A stretch of 64,000 bases of DNA from Pseudomonas fluorescens (GTDB lineage Bacteria; Pseudomonadota; Gammaproteobacteria; Pseudomonadales; Pseudomonadaceae): positions 1-64,000 of the forward strand of contig NZ_LACC01000015.1 in assembly GCF_000967965.1 (NCBI RefSeq). The letters run 5' to 3'. The notes under the pieces are model-generated. The model was not told the DNA's origin. It saw only the letters and a program-made list of their open reading frames with translations, and did not search any database. Position 1 is the first letter of the stretch, and every line of letters begins with the position of its first letter. Both the position numbers and the translations under genes were made by a program. Positions 17,319 to 26,900 of this stretch are shown here, in pieces.

Positions 17319-17335
17319 GGTTTTTTCAGTGCTTT

Positions 17336-18661
17336 TCAGATCGGTTGCAGTGGCATAGTCAGTTCAACCCGCAAACCGTCCGGCCGGCTATCGAAATGCA
17401 GCGTGCAACCGCAACGCTGAACGATGGCCTGGACAATCGCCAGCCCCAGACCACAACCGGTGCTCTGACCGTTGCGCCAGAAGCGCTGGGTCAGGTGTTG
17501 CAGATCTTCTTCGGCAATCCCCGGCCCATGGTCGCGCACCACGAACTGCACACGATTGCCGGTGGTTTCCAGGCTCAACTCCACCGTTTTGTCCGCAGGG
17601 GTATGGCGCAGTGCGTTGTCGAGCAAGTTGCGCAGCGCGGCAATCGACAGCACGGCGGGCATTTGTACAGGCGCGGCGGAAACCTTACCGGGCGCCTGAA
17701 ACCTGATGCGCTGGCGATCGCCGCTCGCCGCGTCCTGGATCGCCAGTTTCGCCACTTGCTCGGCGTTGCACTGCACACCATCGTCAAACGACAGACTGCC
17801 CTCGACTCGCGCCAGCAACAGCAACTGTTCGAGGGTCCGGTGCATGCGGTCGGCGCCCTCTTCGGCCCGGGCCAGGGACTGATCCCGGGCGCTACCTTCA
17901 GTCATCCGCGCCACTTGCAGGTGGGTCTTGATCGCGGTCAGCGGGCTACGCAGTTCGTGGGCCGCGTCACCGGTCAGGCGACGTTCGCGCTCGATGGTCT
18001 TGCCGATGCGCTGGAGCAACTGATTCTGGGTTTCCAGCAAGGGCTGCAGCTCGCTGGGCAGCGGCTGGATCTGCAAGGGTTCGAGGGAGTCGGCGCTGCG
18101 GCGCATCAAGGCGTCGCGCATGCGGTTGAGCGGCGCCAGCCCCTGGCCGATGCCCAGCCAGAGCAGGCACAGGCAACCGAGCAGCGCCACGCCCACCGGC
18201 ACCGAAGCGGCCAGCAGGATCGACATGTTCAACGCCTCGCGCTCGATCTGCCGGTCGGCGGTGGTGATACGCAGATCGCCCCGGGCCAGTGTGAAACTGC
18301 GCCACGGCGCGCCGTCGATCATCTGATCGTGAAAACCGAGTTTCTCGGCCTCCAGGGTCTGCTGCGGCTCGGTGTGACTGCGGGCGAGGATTTCACCGCG
18401 CAACGAACTGACCTGACAGGCCATGCCACCCGGAATGTTCAGTTGTTCGGCGCTGAAATGGGTGCCCTCGCCCTTGCTCGGCACGGGCGGCAGTTGCTCC
18501 ATCAGGCCGGCGACCATGCGCGCCGAGGCCACCAGGCGCTGGTCGAGGGAAAACATCATTTGATTACGCAAATCGCTGAGCATCCAGGCCGCGGCCAGGG
18601 CCCAGATCAAGGCAAATGCGGCGCCGAGCGTCAGGCTCAGGCGCAAACGCAGACTCATCAC
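17336..18661 (-). CDS. dsbS: DsbS-type sensor histidine kinase (copper-responsive)
   Basis: A 441-residue sensor kinase: TM1 near residues 9-29, periplasmic sensor about 30-145, TM2 near 146-170, H-box GDAAHELRSPLTAIKTH with His near 233, then N-box RNLLDNALRH, G1 DHGPGI and G2 GCGLGLAIV. The sensor domain has a single cysteine at position 82 (GGMACQVSS). I recall P. aeruginosa DsbS (PA2480) sensing Cu(I) through Cys82, so the position fits. Its start overlaps the dsbR stop. Together with divergent dsbDEG this is the PA2476-PA2480 arrangement. Confidence 0.85.
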   Translation of the reverse strand: MMSLRLRLSLTLGAAFALIWALAAAWMLSDLRNQMMFSLDQRLVASARMVAGLMEQLPPVPSKGEGTHFSAEQLNIPGGMACQVSSLRGEILARSHTEPQQTLEAEKLGFHDQMIDGAPWRSFTLARGDLRITTADRQIEREALNMSILLAASVPVGVALLGCLCLLWLGIGQGLAPLNRMRDALMRRSADSLEPLQIQPLPSELQPLLETQNQLLQRIGKTIERERRLTGDAAHELRSPLTAIKTHLQVARMTEGSARDQSLARAEEGADRMHRTLEQLLLLARVEGSLSFDDGVQCNAEQVAKLAIQDAASGDRQRIRFQAPGKVSAAPVQMPAVLSIAALRNLLDNALRHTPADKTVELSLETTGNRVQFVVRDHGPGIAEEDLQHLTQRFWRNGQSTGCGLGLAIVQAIVQRCGCTLHFDSRPDGLRVELTMPLQPI

Positions 18662-19338
18662 TTCGATTCTTCTCCGCCATCAGCCGGCCCCAGGCGATAA
18701 CCCAGGCCGCGCACCGTCTCGACAATGCCGTTGCCGAGCTTGCGCCGCAGGTGATGGATATGGACGTTGAGGGCGTTGCTTTCCAGCTCATCGTTGAAAC
18801 CGTAGACGCTGTCCTTGAGCTGCTCGGTGGACAACACGCGGCCACGGTTATGCAGCAAGGCTTGCAGCAATGACTGCTCGCGACGCGACAGGTCCACTGG
18901 CTGCCCCGCGAGCGTGGTTTCGCGGCTGCTCGGGTCGTAGGTCAGACGACCGTGCTCGATCAGATTGACGCTGCGTCCCGCTACCCGCCGTAATAGGGTA
19001 TGTAAACGCGCGGCGAGTTCGCGCAGGTCGAACGGTTTGAGCAGGTAATCGTCGGCGCCGGCTTGCAGGCCGTCAACCCGGTCGGTGACCGAATCCCGCG
19101 CGGTGAGAATCAGCACCGGGATTTCCAGGCCATGGTGACGCAACTGCTGCAGCAACTTGAGGCCATCTTCATCGGGCAGGCCGAGATCGAGCACCATCAC
19201 GTCGAACTCCGCGACCTTGAGCATCGCCCGGGCGGCGGACGCCGTGGCGACGTGTTCCACGGTCAGGCCCTGGGCGGTCAGGCCGGCGACGATACCGCTG
19301 GCGATCAATTCATCGTCTTCGCAAACCAGTACGTGCAT
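18658..19338 (-). CDS. dsbR: DsbR-type OmpR family response regulator
   Basis: A 226-residue response regulator. The receiver domain has acidic pocket EDDE (residues 7-10), phospho-acceptor Asp51 in VMVLDLGLPDEDG and Lys101 in YLLKPFD. The C-terminal winged helix ends VRGLGYRLG. It is the partner of the downstream kinase and divergent from dsbD. The 154-base gap holds a direct repeat likely to be its binding site. In P. aeruginosa DsbR activates dsbDEG under copper stress. Confidence 0.87.
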   Translation of the reverse strand: MHVLVCEDDELIASGIVAGLTAQGLTVEHVATASAARAMLKVAEFDVMVLDLGLPDEDGLKLLQQLRHHGLEIPVLILTARDSVTDRVDGLQAGADDYLLKPFDLRELAARLHTLLRRVAGRSVNLIEHGRLTYDPSSRETTLAGQPVDLSRREQSLLQALLHNRGRVLSTEQLKDSVYGFNDELESNALNVHIHHLRRKLGNGIVETVRGLGYRLGPADGGEESK

Positions 19339-19425
19339 GGGGAGCCTCGTAGAAATAAAGCCTATTAAGCCGTTGACCGATTAAGTCGACATTATGCCGC
19401 AAGCGCCATCGCTACAAGGCCAGGG

Positions 19426-19445
19426 CGGTTAATCATCGGTTAATC
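19426..19445. promoter_or_regulatory. DsbR-type direct repeat upstream of dsbD
   Basis: CGGTTAATC occurs at 19426-19434 and again at 19437-19445, an 11-base period or one helical turn, as OmpR-family dimers prefer. It lies about 50 bases before dsbD in the dsbR-dsbD gap. Confidence 0.6.
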
Positions 19446-19492
19446 GCCACCCGCCACTGTGCACCTCATTAGCACAGGGCAAAGGCTTATCC

Positions 19493-21229
19493 ATGCGTCG
19501 TCTGTTTTTACTTTTTACCCTCTTGATCGCGGGCCTGGCCCAGGCGGGAACCAATCCGTTCGACACCAAACCTGAATTTCTCCCGGTTGATAAAGCCTTC
19601 ACGTTTACCTCTGAACGTCTTGAATCCGGTGAAACCCAGCTCTATTGGCAGATCACCGACGGCTACTACCTGTACCAGAAACGCCTGAAGTTCGACGGAT
19701 TGCCGGTCGGGCAGCATCCTGCGTTGCCGGTAGGTGAAGCCCACAGCGACGAGTTTTTCGGTGAACAGCAAGTCTACCGCCAGGGCCTGGAACTGAAGAT
19801 TCCGGCTGGCGCGAGCGGTCAGGTCAAGGTCAGTTACCAGGGCTGCGCCGATGCCGGTTTGTGCTATCCGCCACAAACCAGAGTCGTGGACCTGGGCAAT
19901 GCCAATGCGCTGAATGCGGCCACTGAAGCACCGGATCAGGCGCTGGCCAGCAGCCTGCAACAACGGGCGCTGGGCTGGAGCCTTTTGCTGTTCTTCGGCT
20001 TGGGCCTGTTGCTGGCCTTCACGCCTTGTTCATTGCCGATGCTGCCGATTCTGGCCGGGTTGATCGTCGGCAGCGGCGCCACGCCCAGACGTGGATTCGC
20101 CCTGGCCAGCAGCTACGTGATCAGCATGGCGCTGGTGTATGCGGCAATGGGTGTCCTGGCCGCCTCCCTCGGGGCGAACCTGCAAGCCTGGTTGCAGAAC
20201 CCTTGGCTGCTGGGCAGTTTCGCGGCGATTTTCGTGCTGCTGGCGCTGCCGATGTTCGGCTTCTTCGAACTGCAACTGCCGGTGGCCTTGCGTGATCGCC
20301 TGGAAAACGTCTCGCGCAATCAACGCGGCGGCAACCTGATCGGTGCCGGGGTGCTGGGGGCGCTGTCCGGTCTGCTGGTGGGCCCGTGCATGACCGCACC
20401 GCTGGCCGGCGCCCTGCTCTACATCGCGCAAAGCGGTAACGCGTTGCATGGCGGATTGATTCTGTTCGCCATGGGCATCGGCATCGGTGTTCCGCTGTTG
20501 CTGCTGGTGACCGTCGGCAATCGCTTCATGCCCAAGCCCGGCGCCTGGATGAACCTGGTCAAAGGCATTTTCGGCTTCCTGTTCCTCGCCACCGCATTGC
20601 TGATGCTGCGCCCGGTGCTGGACGAATCCCTGTGGGTCGGCTTGTGCGGTGCACTGCTGTTGATCGCGGCCTACAGCGCCTGGAAACAGTCGGAAGGTTT
20701 TGGCCGTATCGCGCACCTGTTTGGCGCCAGTTCGTTGCTGCTCGGTTTGTGGGGTGGCCTGTTGGTAATCGGTGCGGCCGGTGGCGGCGATGATCCGTTC
20801 AAGCCATTGCAGGTCTACCGCGCCTCGAACCAGGCGGTGGCCGCCGTGCCGGTTGGCCACGATGCCTTCACCACCGTCAAGGATCCGCAGGCACTGCAAC
20901 GGGAACTCGACGCCGCACACGCTCAGGGCCAGTGGGTGCTGCTGGACTACTACGCCGACTGGTGCGTGTCGTGCAAGATCATGGAAAAACAGGTCTTCGG
21001 TAAAACCCGTGTCCTCGAAGCCTTGGGCGATGTGCGCTTGCTCCGACTGGACGTCACCGCCGACAATGCCGCCAGCCGCGAACTGCTCGGCCGTTACAAA
21101 GTGCCAGGGCCGCCGAGCCTGCTGTGGATTGGCGCGGACGGTGAAGAGCGGCGCAGCCAGCGCATCACCGGCGAGGTCGATGCCGATACTTTCCTGCAAC
21201 GCTGGACCATCACCCGAGACGCCCGTTAA
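19493..21229 (+). CDS. DsbD-type thiol:disulfide interchange protein (second copy type)
   Basis: A 578-residue inner-membrane reductase carrying electrons from cytoplasmic thioredoxin to periplasmic thiols. The signal peptide ends AQAG. The alpha domain follows with CADAGLCYPP (residues about 118-127). Eight TM helices carry the conserved cysteines in AFTPCSLPMLP and VGPCMTAPLAG. The C-terminal thioredoxin domain has WCVSC near residue 490. The order dsbD-dsbE-dsbG with divergent dsbRS matches PA2478-PA2476. The next gene starts at the last base of its stop codon. Likely copper-induced through DsbR. Confidence 0.9.
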   Translation: MRRLFLLFTLLIAGLAQAGTNPFDTKPEFLPVDKAFTFTSERLESGETQLYWQITDGYYLYQKRLKFDGLPVGQHPALPVGEAHSDEFFGEQQVYRQGLELKIPAGASGQVKVSYQGCADAGLCYPPQTRVVDLGNANALNAATEAPDQALASSLQQRALGWSLLLFFGLGLLLAFTPCSLPMLPILAGLIVGSGATPRRGFALASSYVISMALVYAAMGVLAASLGANLQAWLQNPWLLGSFAAIFVLLALPMFGFFELQLPVALRDRLENVSRNQRGGNLIGAGVLGALSGLLVGPCMTAPLAGALLYIAQSGNALHGGLILFAMGIGIGVPLLLLVTVGNRFMPKPGAWMNLVKGIFGFLFLATALLMLRPVLDESLWVGLCGALLLIAAYSAWKQSEGFGRIAHLFGASSLLLGLWGGLLVIGAAGGGDDPFKPLQVYRASNQAVAAVPVGHDAFTTVKDPQALQRELDAAHAQGQWVLLDYYADWCVSCKIMEKQVFGKTRVLEALGDVRLLRLDVTADNAASRELLGRYKVPGPPSLLWIGADGEERRSQRITGEVDADTFLQRWTITRDAR

Positions 21230-22083
21230 TGCTGACCTTCACCCTCGGCACCTTTGCCATCGCGCTTAATCACCTGCTGCTGATCAGTGCACTGGCGCTG
21301 GCCACTTTTGTCGGCTGGCGGGTTGCCAAGCGTGGTGGTGAAAACCCCGAGTCGGTGCTGTTCAGCCTGTTTCTATTGGGCATGCTGGCGGCCCGAATCA
21401 GTTTCGTGGCGGTCTATTGGGTGCATTATCGCAACGACCCGTGGCAGGTCATCGACCTGCGCGATGGCGGTTTCCTCGCCTGGCCGGGGGTGGTCGTGGT
21501 TTTGCTCGCCACGCTGTATCGCGGCTGGCGTCGCCCGGGCCTGCGCCGTCCATTGGGCTTTGGCGTGGCCAGTGGCCTGGCATTCTGGCTGTTGGCGACG
21601 TTCTCCCTGTCGATTTATGAACAAGGCACACGCCTGCCGGAAATCACCCTGCGCAACGCCGCCGGCGAAACCGTGCAACTGGCCGACTACAAGGGCGGCC
21701 CCTTGGTGATCAATCTCTGGGCCACCTGGTGCCCGCCGTGCCGCCGGGAAATGCCGGTGCTGGAAAACGCCCAGCAACACCGGCCGGACCTGACGTTCCT
21801 GTTCGTCAATCAGGCGGAAAGCATGCAAAGCGTCGCGACCTTCCTGGAAACCCAGGGCCTGAGCCTGTCCAACGTGCTGTTCGACGGCAGTGGGCGTCTG
21901 AGCCAGGCCGTCGGTTCCATGGCGTTACCGACTACGCTGTTCTACAACCCCGAGGGTCGCCTGCTGGGCAGCCATCTGGGCGAGTTGTCGGAAGCCAGCC
22001 TGGCCCGCGCACTGGAAAATTTCGACACCGTACCCGCCACCTCTTCAAGGAAATTGCCATGCCCCGCCTCCGCCACCTGCTGA
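21229..22083 (+). CDS. membrane-anchored DsbE/TlpA-like thioredoxin
   Basis: A 284-residue two-part protein. The first ~130 residues hold four hydrophobic segments (for example LLLISALALATFVGWRVA and GVVVVLLATLYRGW), resembling the membrane part of prolipoprotein diacylglyceryl transferase. A periplasmic thioredoxin domain follows with WATWCPPCRREMPVLENA (CPPC near residues 168-171) and cis-Pro in MALPTTLFYN. It corresponds to P. aeruginosa PA2477. It probably passes electrons from the DsbD copy to DsbG or other substrates. Its 3' end overlaps dsbG by 25 bases. Confidence 0.85.
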   Translation: MLTFTLGTFAIALNHLLLISALALATFVGWRVAKRGGENPESVLFSLFLLGMLAARISFVAVYWVHYRNDPWQVIDLRDGGFLAWPGVVVVLLATLYRGWRRPGLRRPLGFGVASGLAFWLLATFSLSIYEQGTRLPEITLRNAAGETVQLADYKGGPLVINLWATWCPPCRREMPVLENAQQHRPDLTFLFVNQAESMQSVATFLETQGLSLSNVLFDGSGRLSQAVGSMALPTTLFYNPEGRLLGSHLGELSEASLARALENFDTVPATSSRKLPCPASATC

Positions 22084-22826
22084 CCCTGAGCCTCGGTGCT
22101 GCCCTGTTGCACCTGCCATCGGTGCAGGCCGAAGAGTTGCCCGATGCGATCAAGAAAATCGAGGCCAAGGGCGCGAAAATCGTCGGCCAGTTCGACGCCC
22201 CCGACGGCTTGCGCGGTTATGCCGCGCAATACCAGAACCGCGGCATGGCGCTGTACCTGACCCCGGATGGCAAACACGTGTTGCTGGGCAACCTGTATGA
22301 CGCCGAGGGCAATGACCTGAGCAGCGCACCTTTGCAGAAACTGGTGTATGCCCCGATGGCCAAGGAAGTCTGGGCCAAGTTCGAAACCAGCAACTGGATC
22401 GGCGACGGCAAGAAGGATGCGCCACGCGTGGTGTACCTGTTCAGTGACCCGAACTGCCCCTACTGCAACATGTTCTGGGAACAGGCCCGGCCGTGGGTCA
22501 AGGCTGGCAAGGTGCAGTTGCGCCACATCATGGTGGGCATCATCCGCGAAGACAGCCCAGGAAAATCCGCCGCACTGCTCGCCGCCAAAGACCCGGAAAA
22601 AGCCCTGCAGGACCACGAAGCCGCTGGCAAGGACAGTTCGCTCAAGGCCTTGAAGGAAGTGCCGCCGGCGATTCAGGCAAAATTCGCGGCCAACATGCAA
22701 TTGATGGAAGAACTGGAGTTGCAGGCGACACCAGCGATTTTCTACATGGACGACAAGGGCAATCTGCAACAGCAGCAAGGCGCGCCGTCGCCGGACAAAC
22801 TGGCAAAGATTCTCGGGCCGAAGTGA
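22059..22826 (+). CDS. dsbG: DsbG-type periplasmic disulfide isomerase
   Basis: A 255-residue periplasmic thioredoxin-fold isomerase. ATG 22059 follows AAGGAA, lies within the end of the preceding gene and gives the signal peptide MPRLRHLLTLSLGAALLHLPSVQA. An N-terminal dimerisation domain (GQFDAPDGLRGYAAQYQNRGMALYLTPDGKHVLLGNLYDAEG) precedes the active site FSDPNCPYCNMFWEQ with CPYC near residue 133 and cis-Pro in LQATPAIFYMD. It is the last gene of the dsbDEG operon; a REPIN follows. Confidence 0.9.
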   Translation: MPRLRHLLTLSLGAALLHLPSVQAEELPDAIKKIEAKGAKIVGQFDAPDGLRGYAAQYQNRGMALYLTPDGKHVLLGNLYDAEGNDLSSAPLQKLVYAPMAKEVWAKFETSNWIGDGKKDAPRVVYLFSDPNCPYCNMFWEQARPWVKAGKVQLRHIMVGIIREDSPGKSAALLAAKDPEKALQDHEAAGKDSSLKALKEVPPAIQAKFAANMQLMEELELQATPAIFYMDDKGNLQQQQGAPSPDKLAKILGPK

Positions 22827-22832
22827 CTTCAG

Positions 22833-22909
22833 CGCCGCCATCGCGAGCAAGCTCGCTCCCACAGGGAAAGGTGATTACCTGTGGGAGCGAGCCTGCTCGC
22901 GATGGCGTC
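22833..22909. repeat. REPIN after dsbG
   Basis: Two opposed REP cores lie at 22838-22864 (CCATCGCGAGCAAGCTCGCT form) and 22878-22905, with only about 13 bases between. It lies between convergent genes and can fold into a long hairpin. Confidence 0.9.
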
Positions 22910-22920
22910 GGTAGATTCAA

Positions 22921-23733
22921 CTAAGCCCGGCCGGCCAAAAATGCCAACAAGGTTTGAGTCACAAACGCCGGATTCTCCAGATTGGAAATATGCCCCGCCT
23001 CCGGCACCAGCACCCAAGGGCAGCCAATCAGCTCAGCCATTTCACGGGCTTCACTCGGTGGCCGAGGCTTGTCCTGATCGCCGCACATCACCAGTGTGGT
23101 CGTTGCGTCCAGTTCGCCCAGACGCGATAACTGGTCATCCCGTCCAAACGTAATCCGCCCCATCGGCACGATACTTTCACGCAGACGATCCGCAGGCAGA
23201 GCCACGAGGGAAGCATGAAAATCCCGGTAGAGCGCCGACTGCGGATCAATGCCCGGCCGGAAGAAAATCGGCACCACGATATCCAGCAGCGCTGGAGTGA
23301 TGACACCCGCCTCTTCGATCTGCTTCAACAGTGAAAAGTAATACTGGCGAGTCGGCTCCGGTTCGGCGCCGACGTAGGTGTCCATCAACACCAGGCCATT
23401 GAGCCGGTGCGCAGCCGACAGCGCCAGGCGCACGCCCCACATGCCACCGACCGACAGGCCGACCAGCGTGACCCGCTCGATGTCCAGATGGTCGAGCAGG
23501 ACCAAGGCCTGACGCGCCAGGTCATCCAGCGATGTCGTACCGACAGGCAAAGGTCCGGATTGGCCATGCCCCCACAGGTCCAGTGCTATCACCCGATACT
23601 GCTGCGACAGCGCAGCAATCTGCGGCGCCCACATGGCCTGGTCCCACAGATAGCTGCCGGCCAGCAGCACCGCCGGGCCGGTGCCTTGATCGATGTAGTG
23701 AAGGGGTTGTCCGTCTATCGTTACGAAGGGCAT
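22921..23733 (-). CDS. alpha/beta hydrolase (3-oxoadipate enol-lactonase-like)
   Basis: A 270-residue alpha/beta hydrolase. The oxyanion region is AVLLAGSYLWDQAMW, the nucleophile serine is in LVGLSVGGMWG (about residue 94) and the late histidine is in VPEAGHISNLENPAFV. RBS GGAGA precedes ATG 23733. It sits immediately past the 3' end of pvdL on the same strand, but the sequence resembles PcaD-type esterases, not the type II thioesterase PvdG that neighbours pvdL in P. aeruginosa. A role in pyoverdine synthesis is possible only by position. Substrate unknown. Confidence 0.82.
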   Translation of the reverse strand: MPFVTIDGQPLHYIDQGTGPAVLLAGSYLWDQAMWAPQIAALSQQYRVIALDLWGHGQSGPLPVGTTSLDDLARQALVLLDHLDIERVTLVGLSVGGMWGVRLALSAAHRLNGLVLMDTYVGAEPEPTRQYYFSLLKQIEEAGVITPALLDIVVPIFFRPGIDPQSALYRDFHASLVALPADRLRESIVPMGRITFGRDDQLSRLGELDATTTLVMCGDQDKPRPPSEAREMAELIGCPWVLVPEAGHISNLENPAFVTQTLLAFLAGRA

Positions 23734-23821
23734 CGACTGTCTCCGCGAGTAAAAATGGAACCGGAAGACTGAGCGGCAGACAGTCCCTCGTCAATCGCTG
23801 GAGTGTGTGCGTTTGTGCCAC

Positions 23822-23867
23822 CGCCTTCGCGGGCAAGTCGGATCGCCGCACCGCCGCTCCTACAGGG
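23822..23867. repeat. variant REP element
   Basis: A hairpin-forming element, CTTCGCGGGCAAGTCGGATC followed by GCCGCACCGCCGCTCCTACAG, keeps the REP ends (TTCGCG...CTCCTACA) but has a different, longer loop. It is a different REP class from the paired elements elsewhere in the window. Confidence 0.6.
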
Positions 23868-23907
23868 ATTTATGCTGATCACAGATGATGTGTTCGCCAC
23901 AAACTAC

Positions 23908-23938
23908 TGTGGGACCGAGCTTGCTCGCGATGGGGCCA
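23908..23938. repeat. single REP element beside pvdL 3' end
   Basis: CTGTGGGACCGAGCTTGCTC followed by GCGATGGGGCC is one REP core with a CC-for-GC change in the stem. It ends 18 bases before the pvdL stop codon. Confidence 0.7.
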
Positions 23939-23955
23939 TTACTGACGCCAGGGAA

Positions 23956-26900
23956 TCAAAACCCCTCCAGCTCCGCCATCAGGTCATTCAAGCGATCCAC
24001 CTTCTCCTCGGTGAGCTCGCTGGCCGCCAACCCGTCGATGTACCCGGCCAGTTCTTCCACCGTGCTGCACTCGAACATCGCTCGTAGCGGTACCTCCCGT
24101 TGCAGGGTTTTCTGCACCCGCGAGGCGATCTGCGTGGCCAGCAGCGAATGCCCGCCCAACTCGAAGAAGTTGTCGCGTACGCCCACTTTCTCGACCTTCA
24201 ATACCTCAGCCCAGATGTCTGCGAGGGTCTGCTCCAGGTCATTGCGCGGCGCCTGGTAATCCTGGCTTTGCAGTTGGCCGATCTCCAGCGCCGGCAGGGC
24301 CTTGCGGTCCAGTTTGCCGTTGGCGTTGAGCGGCAGCTTGTCCAGCCATAGCCAATGCAGCGGCACCATGTATTCCGGTAACTCGGCACGCAGGCGCTGC
24401 TTGATGCGCTCAAGACGATCAGCTGGATTGAGTTGCGAATCCGTCGCGACCAGATAACCAACGAGGTGCTTGCCGTTAACGCCTTCCTGCACGCCCACCG
24501 CCGCATCGAGGACTTGCGGTTGTTCATGCAGGCGAGCCTCGATTTCGCCCAACTCGATGCGATAACCGCGAATCTTCACCTGATGGTCGACCCGGCCGAC
24601 GTATTCCAGCACACCGTCACTGCGACGACGGGCCAGGTCGCCGGTGCGATACAGGCGCTCACCCGCTGCGCCGAACGGGTTCGGCACAAACACCGGGGCG
24701 GTGCGCAGCGGATCGCTGACATAGCCGCGACCGACCCCGGTCCCCGCCACGCACAGCTCACCCACCGCGCCCAGCGGCACCAGTTCCAGCGCTCCGTCGA
24801 GCAGGTACAACTTGTTGTTGTCGGTCGGCGTGCCGATCGGCAGGTAGCTGCCGCGAGTCGAAGCTATATCAACGCGGAAGAACGCCACGTCATCCGAGCA
24901 TTCGGCCGGGCCATAGGCATTCACCAGGCCGACCTGCGGATAGCGCAGCAACCATTGATGCGCCAGTTCCGGCGGCATCGCCTCCCCCGTCGGCAGCATC
25001 CAGCGCAGGCCGTCGAGGTTCATGCGTTCCTGGGCAAGCATGCCCTGGATCAGCGACGGCACGCTTTCCAGCACGCTGATGCCCTGGCTTTGCACATGGG
25101 CGAGTAAACCCTGGGGATTGTGGGCGATGGTGTTAGGCACGATGTCCACCCGGGCGCCGAACAAGGGCGCGGCGAGGAACTGCCAGACCGAAATATCGAA
25201 GCTTTGCGACGCGGTTTGGGCGATCACGTCGGCGTCGCTCAGGTTCAGGTACGGCACCTTGCTCAGCTGGTTGTTGAGCATGCCACGCTGTTCGACCATC
25301 ACGCCTTTGGGCAAACCGGTGGAGCCGGAGGTGTAGATCACGTAGGCGAGGTTGTCCGGGCCGCTGTAGACACCAGGATTGTCCGCCGACAGCGCAAGGG
25401 CCTGGACTTCCTCCCAGACCAGCAGACGCGGCCGGCTGGCGCAGCCGAACTCCTCGAGCAAGGCCTGCGCCTGCTCACGACACGCTTGCGTGCACACCAG
25501 CAATGGCGTGCGGCTCAGATCGATGATCCGGCTCAGACGCTGACTCGGCAACCCTGGGTCCAGAGGCAGGTAACCCGCACCGGCCTTGAAGCTGCCGATG
25601 ATCATGCCCAGCAAATCGAGGCTGCGTTCTGCCAGCAAGGCTACCGGTTGATCGCGCCCGACACCGGCGGCGATCAACGCATGACCGAGGCGGTTACTGC
25701 GCTGGTTCAGCTCCAGATAGCTGTACTGCCGGTCCAGACAACTGGCGGCAATCCGCTGCGGGTGCCGGGCGACTTGCGTTTCAAACAATGCAACGTAGCT
25801 CTGCTCCAGCGGGTAATCCTGTTCGCTCTGGTTACAGCCATGGATGAGGAAGTCCTGCTCCTCGCCCCCCAGCAACGGCAGGTCGGCCATGTCGCCATGG
25901 AAACCCTCCACCAACGCCAGCAGCAGACGCTTGAACTCACCGAGCATGCGCTCGACCGTAGCCTCATCGAAGTAGCGCTGGTCGTAGGACAGGTGCAAGC
26001 CCAGGTCATCTCCCGGATAGCACACTGCCGTCAGCGGGAAGTTTGTATGGGTCCGGCCCGAGTCCGAGGTCGCGTTGAGGCTCTGCGCACGGTCCAGCAC
26101 CGAGACCTCCACCGGGGCGTTTTCGAACACGAACAGGCTGTCGAACAGCGGCTGGCCTTTGGGCAGTTCGCTTTGCTCCTGAATGTTCACCAGTGGCAGG
26201 TATTCGTATTCACGCAATTGCATGTTGTGGTCGAGCAGACCGCTGAGCCACTGGCGCACGCTGCAACGCTGGCCGTCCTCGGGCATCTTCACCCGCAGCG
26301 CGATGCTGTTGATGAACAGGCCGACGGTGCGCTGCATCTGCGGCATCTCCACCGGACGCCCAGCCACGGTGACGCCGAACAGCACGTCGCGATCACCGCT
26401 CAAGCGCCGCAGCACCAGCGCCCATGCCGCCTGGGCGAAGGTATTGATGGTCAACTGATGGGCCTGGGCCAGTTCGCGCAATCGCGCGCCGTCACGGGCA
26501 TCGAGCCTTGTATAGCGGTCACCGACTAACATGCCGCCGCTGTCGCCGGCATGTTCGCGCAGCAATGGCCGGTCGCTCGGGATCGGCGTGGTCCGTTCGA
26601 AACCCTGCAAGTTGGTTTTCCACCACTGTCGCGCTTCGGCCAGGCTCTGGTGCTGCAGCCAGCCGATGTAGTCGCGATAACGCGGCGGTACCGCCAGTTT
26701 CGCTTCCCGGCCTTCGCCGAGGGCGCTGTAGATCTCGAAGAAATCATTCATCAGCAGCGAACGGCACCAGGCATCGATGAGGATGTGGTGGTTGCTCATC
26801 ATGAACCAGTAGCGCACCTCGCCCACCCGGATCAAACGCAAGTGGAAAGGCGCCTGGTTGAGCAGGTCGAACCCTGCCTCGCGTTCGGTCTTGAGCAAGA

